This document shows, piece after piece, positions 24,044 to 31,528 of a DNA stretch of 36,584 bases. Source of the DNA: Oscillospiraceae bacterium. GTDB taxonomy: Bacteria > Bacillota > Clostridia > Oscillospirales > Ruminococcaceae. Under the pieces are notes generated by a model, which did not search any database, was not told where the DNA came from, and was given only the letters and a program-made list of their open reading frames with translations. The position numbers were made by a program, and so were the translations under genes. The DNA lies in contig JAQUTM010000002.1 in the NCBI GenBank assembly GCA_028694405.1, forward strand, positions 1-36,584, read 5' to 3'. How positions within the stretch are numbered: position 1 is the first letter of the stretch; every line of letters starts with the position of its first letter.

Positions 24044-24261
24044 AATGAAACCCTCTCCTACAGCCTTTGCGCGCTGCACTACCCTTGGCAGTTAAACGCC
24101 TTAAAGGCGCCTTTTGCCTACCTTCTAAGCGCCCTTTGGTGCCACCGCCCGCAAAGCTTCTCATGTCACTAAAAAAACAGGCTATCGGTATCAATGGCAC
24201 ATAGCTGTTTGGTAATAAATATTAGCTTATATACAATAATTACAAACAATTTTATCAATAA
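24044..24261 (-). other. Long leader region of the ZIP transporter
   Basis: This stretch upstream of the ZIP start holds no supported gene. It contains a CGCCTTTAAGGCG hairpin (24101-24113) and, on the minus strand, GGTGGCACC at about 24138-24146. It also has AT-rich DNA with possible but unclear -10 boxes near 24228. I see no riboswitch that I can name. Confidence 0.4.
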
Positions 24262-24276
24262 CAGTAATAATTACTG
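24262..24276. promoter_or_regulatory. 7-1-7 palindrome, candidate Fur-family (Zur/Fur/MntR-like) box
   Basis: CAGTAAT-A-ATTACTG is a perfect 7-1-7 inverted repeat, the geometry of Fur-family operators. It lies in the AT-rich region upstream of the ZIP gene, with a partly overlapping TGATAATAATCA next to it. Control of metal uptake would be the natural role. The identity of the regulator is not given by the window. Confidence 0.55.
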
Positions 24277-24448
24277 ATAATAATCATACGCTTTTTTTTA
24301 CCAAAGTCAAGGGCATTTTTAGAAAACATTTTGTTTTTATAAAATTTGTGCGCTTTGCTGTTTTTAAAGCCATTTCTCCGAGAGGGTTCTTTTCCATAAA
24401 GCCGATTTAAATTTGCTTTTAAGCCACCCACACCTTGGCAGGCTGTCG

Positions 24449-24477
24449 TTGCCAAAAGGCTTTCTCAGCGGTATAAT
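24449..24477 (+). promoter_or_regulatory. Sigma-A promoter of the alpha/beta hydrolase gene
   Basis: TTGCCA (24449-24454), a 17-bp spacer and TATAAT (24472-24477) lie 48 bp before the ATG at 24525. The region 24277-24448 shows no gene. Confidence 0.85.
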
Positions 24478-24524
24478 AAAGCTACAGGTTGTTCCACATT
24501 TTGTTTGCAGCAAGGAGGCGCACC

Positions 24525-25331
24525 ATGCCTTATAACGCAAAAAACTGCACAATCCAAATAGACAATACCACGATGGACTATATTTCCTTTGGCAGCGGCA
24601 GCAAAAATCTTGTCATTATCCCCGGCCTTGGCGATGCCTTAAAAACAGTAAAGGGGACGGCTTTTAGCTTTTCGCTGCTGTACAAGCTGTTTGCAAAAAA
24701 CTACAAGGTGTATGTGTTTAGCCGCAAAAACAAGCTGAAGCAGGGCTGCTCTACAAGAGATATGGCGGCAGATTTAGCAGCTGCTTTGCATCAGCTTTAC
24801 ATAACAGACGCCTGCGTTATGGGCGTTTCTCAGGGCGGCATGATAGCCCAGCATTTGGCAATCGATTACCCCGAACTGGTAAAAAAGCTTGTTTTGGCTG
24901 TAACCGCTTGCGCGCCAAACGAGACCTCCAAAAGCGTAATTTCCCACTGGCTTGCCCTTGCGGCAGAAAACAACTTTTATCAAATATTTGCAGATACCGC
25001 CGAAAAAACCTACACCGAAGCAAAATTGAAATTGTATCGTCCGTTTTATGGGGTTTTAAGCAAGCTGAGTGCGCCTAAAAATTTGGACCGCTTTATTTTA
25101 CAGGCAACCGCCTGCCTGAACCATAACGCTTTGGAGGGGCTTTCCAAAATTAAGTGCCCCACGCTTGTTATAGGCGGCGACAACGACAAAATTGTAGGCG
25201 GCTTTTCTTGTGCACAGCTTGCAGGCCACATTGCGCAAAGTAAGCTGAAAATTTACAGCGGTCTGGGTCACGGTACATACGAGGAAGCCCCCGATTTTAA
25301 CCGCCGGGTTTTGACTTTTTTTGATAATTAA
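24525..25331 (+). CDS. Alpha/beta hydrolase fold protein
   Basis: This soluble 268-aa protein has the alpha/beta hydrolase catalytic triad in order: Ser102 in the nucleophile elbow MGVSQGGMIAQ, Asp219 (or Asp221) in LVIGGDNDKIV, and His249 in GLGHGTYEEAPDF. The oxyanion region is IIPGLGD near residue 33. The family covers esterases, lipases and peptidases, so the substrate is open. I chose the ATG at 24525, which has AAGGAGG upstream, over a longer frame starting 12 codons earlier. It is a single-gene unit with its own promoter and terminator, placed between the capsid block and the ZIP gene. Confidence 0.93.
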   Translation: MPYNAKNCTIQIDNTTMDYISFGSGSKNLVIIPGLGDALKTVKGTAFSFSLLYKLFAKNYKVYVFSRKNKLKQGCSTRDMAADLAAALHQLYITDACVMGVSQGGMIAQHLAIDYPELVKKLVLAVTACAPNETSKSVISHWLALAAENNFYQIFADTAEKTYTEAKLKLYRPFYGVLSKLSAPKNLDRFILQATACLNHNALEGLSKIKCPTLVIGGDNDKIVGGFSCAQLAGHIAQSKLKIYSGLGHGTYEEAPDFNRRVLTFFDN

Positions 25332-25362
25332 ATTTTACTTCATCTGAAAACCCACGCAAAAA

Positions 25363-25409
25363 GCAAGGGCATCACCGCTTAAAACGGTGGTGCCCTTTGC
25401 TGTTTTTTT
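25363..25409. terminator. Bidirectional terminator between hydrolase and capsid block
   Basis: GCAAGGGCATCACCG pairs with CGGTGGTGCCCTTTGC with one G-U and one bulge. TGTTTTTTT follows on the plus strand and TTTTTG on the minus strand. It can end both the hydrolase transcript and the converging capsid block. Confidence 0.88.
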
Positions 25410-25531
25410 ATAAAAGTGCTTTACCTTGCCGCCGCCAAAAGGCTTACAGGTTTGTCCCTGCCAAGCTGCCTGCGGCTGATTTTTTGTAAATGAGACGGTA
25501 CACGCCATTTTTTGCCGCGCAGGCATTTTTG

Positions 25532-25777
25532 TTAAATGTACCCTGCCTGTGTAAGCAAAAGCGCAATGGTTTTGGGTACCTGTACCGTTTGACCGCGGTT
25601 AATAAAATAGTTGTAGCCGTTTACACAAACCGGCACAACCTTATCCTGCCTGTTTAAGGGGTCTGCGGCAATTTTAAGGGTTACTTTTTCCTCTTTTGCG
25701 TACAGCTCGCCCCATTTTTGGGCTTCCGCGTCCAGCTGCAACCCGCTTTGCAGGGTGGTTTGTTTTTGTGTTGCCAT
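25532..25777 (-). CDS. Small phage head-associated protein
   Basis: This 81-aa protein has a helical N-terminal part and a beta-rich end (KVVPVCVNGYNYFINRGQTVQVPKTIA in part: GYNYFINRGQTVQVP). Short proteins with this GYNY..RG..V.VP pattern commonly sit directly after the capsid gene in Firmicute phages with N4-gp56-like capsids; their role is unknown. AAGGAG precedes the ATG at 25777. It is the second and last gene of the capsid block, ahead of the bidirectional terminator. The function is inferred from position. Confidence 0.78.
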   Translation of the reverse strand: MATQKQTTLQSGLQLDAEAQKWGELYAKEEKVTLKIAADPLNRQDKVVPVCVNGYNYFINRGQTVQVPKTIALLLTQAGYI

Positions 25778-25858
25778 TTTTTTACTCCTTATTTCTTTTT
25801 AAAATTGCCTGCGGCTTTTTTTGTATTACCGTGCCGCAGGCGTTTTGACAAAGCAGCT

Positions 25859-26794
25859 TTACAGAGTTGCGGCGCTCTCTAAGCGCACCATGCTAAGCTC
25901 TTGCAGGCGAACCGCACAAAACAAAGCTTTCCAACCGCTTGTGGCACGTTGGTTTAGGGGGTCGTCGGTGCCCGCGCTGCCAAGGGGTTTTACAATCATC
26001 TCGGGCTTTGCGCCGCCGCCTGCGCCTGCAACGTCAACCACGCCGTAAGCGTCTGCACCCAAAATCATGGTTTGGTGTACCACTATGCCGCTTGTGTTTT
26101 CCGCTGTAGGGGCGTTGCTGCTTTCAATAAAGCGCACACCTGCCAGCTTGCCGATTTCCCCGCTCATAATGGCGCTGCCGCCGCTGTATTTGCTAATGTC
26201 CTGCCACAAGGGGTCGTTCATAATGTCGTAGGCAATGTCGCTGTCAATAATGCCGATGTAGTAGCCGCCCTCCAAAGGACGAGCGTTGTTGCGCTTTAAG
26301 GTGCGCACAGCCTTGCGGATTTCCCCACTGGTAATGACGTCTGCGGCGGTAACGGCGTCGCGGTTTGCGCGACCGCCCGCATACTGTACGTTTGTGCCGG
26401 CACAAACCACGTCACGCACTACGGTGTCAATGGTAAGGGCGGCGCTTTCGCCAAGCACGTTGGCTGTCTCAATCAGCACAGGGTCAATGCCTGTGGTTTT
26501 AAGCTTGTCGGTAATGCGCACAAAATCTCCGTACTGCTGCACGGTACACTCCACTTTGTCCACGTCAAGCGCCTTGCCTGCGGGGGTTACGCCCTCGGTT
26601 AGCGGGGTTGTGCTGGGTGCAATGCTGTTAAAACGTCTAAACGATATTTTATCGCCCTCGTTTTGCGGCATACTCTTTTTTTGCCCAAAACGGGCAAACA
26701 GCAGGTTTGGCACCAAGCGTTTTAGCAGGGTGCGCTCGTAGTACACCTTGTTTTCTGCCAAGGTGTTTGCAAGGGTATTTGTTACGTCTGCCAT
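25859..26794 (-). CDS. Major capsid protein, N4-gp56 family
   Basis: This 311-aa protein has the features of the N4-gp56 capsid family (HK97 fold). The N-terminal ALLKRLVPNLLFARFGQKK-like segment (here YYERTLLKRLVPNLLFARFG) is followed by IPQNEGDKISFRRF-type text (MPQNEGDKISFRRFN), LTEGVTPAGKALDVDKVECTVQQYGDF, an ESAALTIDTVVRD helix and IIDSDIAYDIMNDPLWQD (text shortened). I chose the ATG at 26794, 8 bases after AGGAGGA; a 13-codon longer frame would include that site. It is the first gene behind element B. The frame is fully open, with no decay. It should assemble with the portal and scaffold into an icosahedral shell. Confidence 0.92.
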   Translation of the reverse strand: MADVTNTLANTLAENKVYYERTLLKRLVPNLLFARFGQKKSMPQNEGDKISFRRFNSIAPSTTPLTEGVTPAGKALDVDKVECTVQQYGDFVRITDKLKTTGIDPVLIETANVLGESAALTIDTVVRDVVCAGTNVQYAGGRANRDAVTAADVITSGEIRKAVRTLKRNNARPLEGGYYIGIIDSDIAYDIMNDPLWQDISKYSGGSAIMSGEIGKLAGVRFIESSNAPTAENTSGIVVHQTMILGADAYGVVDVAGAGGGAKPEMIVKPLGSAGTDDPLNQRATSGWKALFCAVRLQELSMVRLESAATL

Positions 26795-26863
26795 GTATTT
26801 TGTCCTCCTGTATGTTGTGTTTTGGCGGCGCACGGTTACCGCCTGTAGGTTAATAGTACCAAG

Positions 26864-26891
26864 CTATTCTGTAATATTATCCGTAACTTTT
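26864..26891 (-). promoter_or_regulatory. Phage-block element, copy B (before the capsid block)
   Basis: On the minus strand it reads AAAAGTTACGGATAATATT then ACAGAATAG. It lies 70 bp before the capsid ATG and only 15 bp after the scaffold gene stop, so anything like a -35 box would lie inside that gene's end. This copy gives the capsid its own extra start within the head genes. Confidence 0.88.
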
Positions 26892-26905
26892 GCAGCTTAA
26901 AAATT

Positions 26906-27829
26906 TTATAATCGGCCCTGCATACCAAGCTTTAAGTAATAGTCAAACTCCTCATCGCTCATGGTGGCATAGTTTTTTTCGCCCGCGGGCTGGGCTGTGC
27001 CAATGCTGCCGGGGCTGCACAGCTGGTTTTGCTGCACAGCGGCAACGGCCGCCTGCTGGGCGGCGGCTTGCAAAGCATCAAAATTGGCAAGGCGGTACGC
27101 CTCCAGTGCGCCAAGCCCTTTTGCCATATAGTCGGCATACGCCCCGCTGCCTGAAATTTCACTTAAACAGGTGGCGGTTTCGGCGGGGTATGCCGCCTTA
27201 ATTTCTTGTAGCTGACGCTGCATTAAGCTTTGGGCGGCATTTGTGCCGCTTGCCTGCATCTGCTGTGCAAACACCGCAAGCTGCTGTGCCATTTGGCTAG
27301 GGGTACCCGCCACGCCAAGGGTGGCAAGGGCAGCGTACAGGCTTTGGGTGTCATCGGTTTTGGGGGTAAAAGACGGGTTTTGCCCACCTTGTCCGTCTGG
27401 CAAAGCTTCCCCCTCTGTTGCGCCGCTGTTTTGGCTGGCTGTGACGTGGGCGGTATGGTTTTTTGCAGTGTTTAAGGCAGCTTCGTTTTGCGGCGCAAAA
27501 AAATCTGAGACGCTGTCTTGCCTGTGGGCTTGTGGGACAAGCGCATCTTGTTTTGGCAAGCCTTGCGGCACGCCTGTAGCTGTCGCTTGGCTTTGCGGCG
27601 CCATAATGCCATTTGCCGCCATGCCGCCTGCTGTGCTCTCACCTGTGTTTGCATTAGCTTTGCGTGTGCTTTGGGCATTTTTTTGGGCAAAGCTTGGGGC
27701 AACGCCTGCACTTTCGCTTTGTAAGGGTGCCTGTGCGCCGCTTATAAAGGCGTCGGTGCCGCCAAACGGCGCAAAATCGGTTTGCGGCAAAGCCCCCGCC
27801 CAAAAATCTTCACTTGCGGTTTGGCTCAT
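26906..27829 (-). CDS. Candidate scaffold protein of the phage head
   Basis: This 307-aa protein is rich in Gln, Ala, Ser and Pro and looks disordered over residues 1-165. It is followed by a helical part (SQMAQQLAVFAQQMQASGTNAAQSLMQRQLQEIK in part: MQRQLQEIKAAYP) and a conserved-looking C-terminal motif MSDEEFDYYLKLGMQGRL. Scaffold proteins of HK97-fold phages have this shape and sit between portal and capsid, and the Y-x-x-M-S-D-E-E-F end is common in that group. It overlaps the zinc-ribbon gene by 4 bp (ATGA), with AGGAGG upstream. The role is inferred from composition and position. Confidence 0.75.
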   Translation of the reverse strand: MSQTASEDFWAGALPQTDFAPFGGTDAFISGAQAPLQSESAGVAPSFAQKNAQSTRKANANTGESTAGGMAANGIMAPQSQATATGVPQGLPKQDALVPQAHRQDSVSDFFAPQNEAALNTAKNHTAHVTASQNSGATEGEALPDGQGGQNPSFTPKTDDTQSLYAALATLGVAGTPSQMAQQLAVFAQQMQASGTNAAQSLMQRQLQEIKAAYPAETATCLSEISGSGAYADYMAKGLGALEAYRLANFDALQAAAQQAAVAAVQQNQLCSPGSIGTAQPAGEKNYATMSDEEFDYYLKLGMQGRL

Positions 27830-28026
27830 AGCTGCGCCTCCTTTTGCTCGGCTTTGTCAAGCAGTGTGCGGGTGCCGCTTTGGCCGGCGGCGGTTTGCAC
27901 ACAGTTCACCTTGGCACACCGCGGGTTTTTGCACACATAAAAGTATGTGGTAATCTGTGTATTATCTGTAGTTTTTTGCTCTACATGGTCTACAAAAAGC
28001 TGTAGCTTGCAGTGTGTACATTGCAT
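27826..28026 (-). CDS. Small zinc-ribbon protein in the head block
   Basis: This 66-aa protein has a four-cysteine zinc ribbon: CTHC at residues 3-6, then CKNPRC near 32-37, with a TTYFYVC strand between. Small zinc ribbons (for example Com-like proteins) occur in head operons of many phages, where some act on translation; here the role is unknown. AGGAGAG precedes the ATG at 28026. It lies 96 bp after the portal gene and overlaps the scaffold candidate by 4 bp. Confidence 0.85.
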   Translation of the reverse strand: MQCTHCKLQLFVDHVEQKTTDNTQITTYFYVCKNPRCAKVNCVQTAAGQSGTRTLLDKAEQKEAQL

Positions 28027-28122
28027 AGGAATTCTCTCCTTTTATAACAGTTTGTAACGATTTATAACCGTATATTGTAAGCGGGTAGTTTAAAAAAAGC
28101 CGACGCACCTGCAAAAACCGCC

Positions 28123-29763
28123 TTATGCCGGGGGTACGCCAACGGCACCACCTTGCGGGGCTTGTACCGCCGCCATTGCCGCGTTTTGGGCTGTGGCGCT
28201 TTTTGCCGCCGCCTCCAGCATTTTTTTCAGCTGCTCTTTAAAGGGCACCACATTGCGCGGTGCAAGCTGTAGGTACTGCTCCAACGTAATTTCACCTTTG
28301 TCATAAAAGCGGTCCAGCGTGGCAATGGCAAGCTCTTCGCCGTACTCGCTGCTGGTGCCCACGTCTACCGCAAGCTTAAAGTCTACGTCCGCATAGCGCG
28401 TACCTACAAAGGCACGGGTTTTTGCCACGCCGTCGGCGTCGGTTACGGTAATGGCGCGCGGCAAGGCATAGTAGGTTTTAAAAAATTGCTCCCAAATGCG
28501 GCCCACCTGCTCCATGGCTCTAAAATAGCGGCGGCTAATCTCTTTAATGGGCGTTTTGGCTTGGTTTTGCAGCGCAATAATGGCACTTGCCGCCATGTTG
28601 CCCGCTATACTTTCGCCGGTGCTTACACCGGTTACGCCTGTAACGGTGCGCGCCATTTCAAACACCTCGTTGGCAAGGCTGCCCGCAAAGCTGCCAAAGG
28701 CAGGCGGATTTAAATATTTAATCCCGTTGCCGTCACTGGTGCGGTCGGTTAAAATTTGTCCCGGCTCGTTGGTAATGGGCTCTTGAATTGCCCCGGCACG
28801 GCGGATAATCTTAGGGCTGCCCAGCTGTTGTACACTATACAAGCTGTACGCTTTTATTAAATTATACGCTTTGTTAATGGTAATTAAATCCTGTGCCTCG
28901 CCAATGCCGTAAATGCACCGTTTGCGCTTGCGCCAGTTTAACACCACAAGCGGATACAACGTAATGGGTGCCTTTGCCGTTTTTGGGGTTAGGGGTGTGG
29001 GCGGCACCACCTGGGCATTTTTGGTGGTTTTTTCAAAATACACTTGGCCGTCCTTTCTAAAATAACGGGTTAACACCGTTACCTTTTCGCCGTCTGCGTG
29101 GGGGGTGTTTTCCTTGGCGGCGTCGTACAGCTCGTAGTCGGCGTCAGGCAAAATTTGGCTGCACCTGCCGCTGCCTACGCCGTAGCGCTTTGCCACCGCG
29201 CGCACGTCCTGCACCCGCTCGCGGCTTGTAATAATAACGTAGGGCTGTTTTTGCACGTCCTTGCACTGGGGGTTGCCAAAAAACACATTTAGCGGGTCAA
29301 CCACGTCACCCCGAATATCCCCTCCGGTACGGCGCGAGGCAGTTGTAACATCGTTGCTCCAGTAGTAGTGCAAAATCCCGGTGCCAAGGGTGGCGGCATC
29401 GTCTATAAAGTCGTCGTTCAGCTCGTCTTGGGCGGCGCTGCTCCACAAAATGCGGGCAAAATCGGTGTAGTCGGCGGCACCCTTTGCGGCAAGAGCGGCG
29501 GCTTGGGTACCCCCTGCCAGCGCCATTGCAGGGCTGTAGTGTATGGCAATGCTCTGGTTGGTAACGCTGGCGCGCTTTGCCTTGATAAACATTTCCACAA
29601 TGTTAAACACAGGCCGTGGAAAATCCGCATTGTCGGCGGTGGGGGTGTTCCACTGGTGGCCCTCCTTAAAGCGCTCAAAGGCGGGAAAATCCTGCCGAAA
29701 GCCCATGCTTTGCTGGTATTGCAGGCCGTCTTGGTACTGCTGCCAGTTTGTTTGTACAGACAT
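28123..29763 (-). CDS. Phage portal protein
   Basis: This 546-aa protein matches the portal class of short-tailed phages. Its marks are an N-terminal FKEGHQWNTPTADNADFPRPVFNIVE segment (in part: RPVFNIVEMFIKAKRAS), a GTGILHYYWSND core strand, VDPLNVFFGNP, YGIGEAQDLITINKAYNLIKAY and the long helix NMAASAIIALQNQAKTPIKEI. The C-terminal tail is Ala/Gln-rich. The portal is the twelve-subunit ring through which DNA is packed and ejected. Length and integrity are normal. It is the first gene behind element A. The gene that normally precedes it, the terminase, is absent: the upstream DNA belongs to a cellular HTH gene on the other strand. Confidence 0.9.
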   Translation of the reverse strand: MSVQTNWQQYQDGLQYQQSMGFRQDFPAFERFKEGHQWNTPTADNADFPRPVFNIVEMFIKAKRASVTNQSIAIHYSPAMALAGGTQAAALAAKGAADYTDFARILWSSAAQDELNDDFIDDAATLGTGILHYYWSNDVTTASRRTGGDIRGDVVDPLNVFFGNPQCKDVQKQPYVIITSRERVQDVRAVAKRYGVGSGRCSQILPDADYELYDAAKENTPHADGEKVTVLTRYFRKDGQVYFEKTTKNAQVVPPTPLTPKTAKAPITLYPLVVLNWRKRKRCIYGIGEAQDLITINKAYNLIKAYSLYSVQQLGSPKIIRRAGAIQEPITNEPGQILTDRTSDGNGIKYLNPPAFGSFAGSLANEVFEMARTVTGVTGVSTGESIAGNMAASAIIALQNQAKTPIKEISRRYFRAMEQVGRIWEQFFKTYYALPRAITVTDADGVAKTRAFVGTRYADVDFKLAVDVGTSSEYGEELAIATLDRFYDKGEITLEQYLQLAPRNVVPFKEQLKKMLEAAAKSATAQNAAMAAVQAPQGGAVGVPPA

Positions 29764-29825
29764 ATTGCTCCTCCTTTTGATAATGTGGGACAGCTGTCCC
29801 CTTTTGCACTTTTAAGCTTACCGGT

Positions 29826-29852
29826 TTATTCTGCAATATTATCCGTACTTTT
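29826..29852 (-). promoter_or_regulatory. Phage-block element, copy A (before the portal block)
   Basis: On the minus strand it reads AAAAGTACGGATAATATT then GCAGAATAA, one base shorter than the other copies before ACGG. It lies 63 bp before the portal ATG. Upstream positions carry no -35 box at 16-18 bp. Confidence 0.88.
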
Positions 29853-29975
29853 TTACAAGGCTTCCTACGGGTGTATCCCTGTGAAAAATGCCCTCGGTTT
29901 ACAAAAGCGACAACTCCCCTATTTAATTGCTACACAACTTTTTGTAAATCATATAATATTTTATGTCGTATATAC

Positions 29976-30004
29976 TTGACATTATGTAATCTCGATAGTA
30001 TACT
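29976..30004 (+). promoter_or_regulatory. Sigma-A promoter of the HTH-DUF6773 pair
   Basis: TTGACA (29976-29981), a 17-bp spacer and TATACT (29999-30004) lie 21 bp before the ATG at 30026. Between it and element A (29853-29975) I see nothing else. Confidence 0.85.
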
Positions 30005-30025
30005 TTGGGCATGGAGGTGAGAAAC

Positions 30026-30241
30026 ATGAGCCGCAACATACCCATAAAGGTTGCCCGCGCCGGGCTGGACATGACGCAAAAGCAGCTTGCCGAAAAAGTA
30101 GGCATATCGCGCCAAACCATAAACGCCATCGAGCAGGGTGAATACAACCCCACCATTAAGCTTTGCCGCGCCATATGCAGGGCGCTTAACAAAACATTAG
30201 ATGAACTATTTTGGGAGGACGAAACAGATGAAAATGCGTAA
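30026..30241 (+). CDS. Small XRE/YgzD-type HTH regulator
   Basis: This 71-aa protein is almost entirely a Cro/C1-type helix-turn-helix: KVARAGLDMTQKQLAEKVGISRQTINAIEQGEYNPTIKL (in part: LAEKVGISRQTINAIEQGEY), ending in LDELFW. Such small regulators are usually paired with a membrane protein and control the pair. I chose the ATG at 30026, which has GGAGG 8 bases upstream, over a TTG at 30005. It overlaps the next gene by 14 bp. Although it stands next to the portal block, its pairing suggests a cellular role rather than a phage repressor. Confidence 0.92.
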   Translation: MSRNIPIKVARAGLDMTQKQLAEKVGISRQTINAIEQGEYNPTIKLCRAICRALNKTLDELFWEDETDENA

Positions 30242-30707
30242 AAACAAACTAGATGAAATGCAGGAAAAAAAGCTTTTACAAATTGAACACAACGGTGTTT
30301 GGCTGGCATTTTGGGGCCTGCTTATCTCCATGGGCGTACAAATGCTTATTTATCACGGCGAAAGCACCGCCAAAACCCTTGCGGGCGAGTGGACGGTATT
30401 TATGGTATTGGCGCTGTATTTGGCAATTTCGTGCGTGCGCCACAATATTTGGGACAGAACCCTCTCCCCAACCCCAAAGGTTAACCTGCTTTGCAGCTTG
30501 GTGGCGGGTGTCGTTATGGGTGTGCTGTATTTTATACTCAGCTACTTAAACTACGGCAAGCTTTTGGGCTCTGTGGCAACGGGTGTTATCATGTTTATAG
30601 GCGTATTTGTACTGTGCTTTGCAGCGCTGTCTGTCACTGCCGCCATTTACAAAAAGCGTGTGGCAAACGCCGAAAACGCCCCCGAAACCGACACCCCCGC
30701 AAAGTAG
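30228..30707 (+). CDS. DUF6773-like membrane protein
   Basis: This 159-aa protein has four membrane helices and a basic, helical start KMRKNKLDEMQEKKLLQIEHNG, the signature of the DUF6773-type proteins found next to small XRE regulators in Clostridia. GGAGGA precedes the ATG at 30228; a longer in-frame start 9 codons upstream lacks a ribosome-binding site. The C-terminus is Thr/Pro-rich. Its function is unknown. Overlap with the HTH gene points to translational coupling. Confidence 0.85.
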   Translation: MKMRKNKLDEMQEKKLLQIEHNGVWLAFWGLLISMGVQMLIYHGESTAKTLAGEWTVFMVLALYLAISCVRHNIWDRTLSPTPKVNLLCSLVAGVVMGVLYFILSYLNYGKLLGSVATGVIMFIGVFVLCFAALSVTAAIYKKRVANAENAPETDTPAK

Positions 30708-30750
30708 CTGTCTGCAACAAATTTATATGGCTTTCGCCATATCAAAGCAC

Positions 30751-30811
30751 AAAAAAAAGGGCTTGCTTAAACGTGCCAAAACCGCCGTTAAGCAAACCCT
30801 TTTTTATTTTT
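30751..30811 (+). terminator. Terminator of the HTH-DUF6773 unit
   Basis: AAAAAAGGGCTTGCTTAA pairs with TTAAGCAAACCCTTTTTT with one G-U, followed by ATTTTT. A smaller perfect hairpin ATATGGC/GCCATAT (30725-30742) comes just before it. The remainder of 30812-31063 holds no gene, only the short repeat at 30941-30972. Confidence 0.88.
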
Positions 30812-30940
30812 AATAAGTACTGTTTTTGTTTTTGTGCGGTGTTTTGCCGCCTTGCCGCCACAAAAACAGACAACCTGTACCACCCCGCTTTTTTGCGGCA
30901 GGGTATTTTGCACGGCGCAAGACTGCTTTAAATTTATGCC

Positions 30941-30972
30941 GTTTTGCAGTTTTGCAGTTTTGCAGTTTTGCC
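30941..30972. repeat. 8-bp tandem repeat
   Basis: GTTTTGCA is repeated almost four times in gene-free DNA between two transcription units. Confidence 0.9.
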
Positions 30973-31063
30973 GCTTTGGTACTTTAACGGCGTAACCCTT
31001 TGCCGGTACCCACCACGGTTTAAACTTTTTGTAAAGCCGGGGTGTTTTTACCTTGCGGTACTG

Positions 31064-31510
31064 TTACTTCAGTTTGTCGTTCAGCTTTTTTACGCGGCGC
31101 TTCCACCCCAAATATTGGCTTATCCAAACCACTACAAATATACCTGCAAAAATAGCAAAATAGCTTACCATGCCCCAAAAGCTGTGGTGCATCCAGTTTG
31201 CAAAATAGGCAATGGGCATCATAACCATAGCAGTAATAAAAAAGTAAACACCCGTCTGCTTGGCTATGCTCCACTTGTCAATTTCCCATATTAACGAGCT
31301 TGCGCCAAAGGCGGCGCCCAATATGGCGTCCAGCAGCATTTGCATCATTACCGCGTTTAGCTGGTTGCCCATTGCGCTGACAAACGCAGGCACACAGGGA
31401 AAATATTCCCCCTGCCCTATGCACAGCGAAATCCCCACGGTAATTACGTCCCCCAGCACAATTCCAATTAACGCCCCCAAGGCGCCGCGCTGTAAAATTT
31501 GCTTTTTCAT
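31064..31510 (-). CDS. DUF3021 family membrane protein
   Basis: This 148-aa protein has four membrane helices (about 8-28, 52-72, 84-102 and 112-132) and a basic end. It is the usual partner of a LytTR regulator in Firmicutes and follows that gene by 18 bp. In known LytTR-DUF3021 pairs (the LRS type) the membrane protein holds back its regulator until a membrane-related signal arrives; this is likely but not shown here. GGGGG lies upstream of the ATG at 31510. Confidence 0.88.
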   Translation of the reverse strand: MKKQILQRGALGALIGIVLGDVITVGISLCIGQGEYFPCVPAFVSAMGNQLNAVMMQMLLDAILGAAFGASSLIWEIDKWSIAKQTGVYFFITAMVMMPIAYFANWMHHSFWGMVSYFAIFAGIFVVVWISQYLGWKRRVKKLNDKLK

Positions 31511-31528
31511 ACGGTTTTCCCCCTTTTT

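Noticed and set aside
24138..24146. T-box-like GGTGGCACC in the ZIP leader
   Set aside because: The rest of the T-box core (full antiterminator bulge, specifier stem, terminator) is not visible and ZIP genes are not known T-box targets.
25335..25526. 63-aa open frame after the small head protein
   Set aside because: It has no ribosome-binding site and runs straight through the bidirectional terminator stem.
13251..29763. Ordinary complete prophage
   Set aside because: No integrase, terminase, replication or lysogeny genes, no attachment-site repeats seen, and several cellular genes with their own promoters lie between the modules.
16916..29852. Shared element as an ordinary sigma-A promoter
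   Set aside because: Only copy D has a possible -35 box at 17 bp; the other three do not, while conservation extends beyond the -10 region.
30026..30241. HTH gene as the phage repressor
   Set aside because: It overlaps a DUF6773-like membrane gene and belongs to a common cellular pair; no integrase or lysogeny genes are present.
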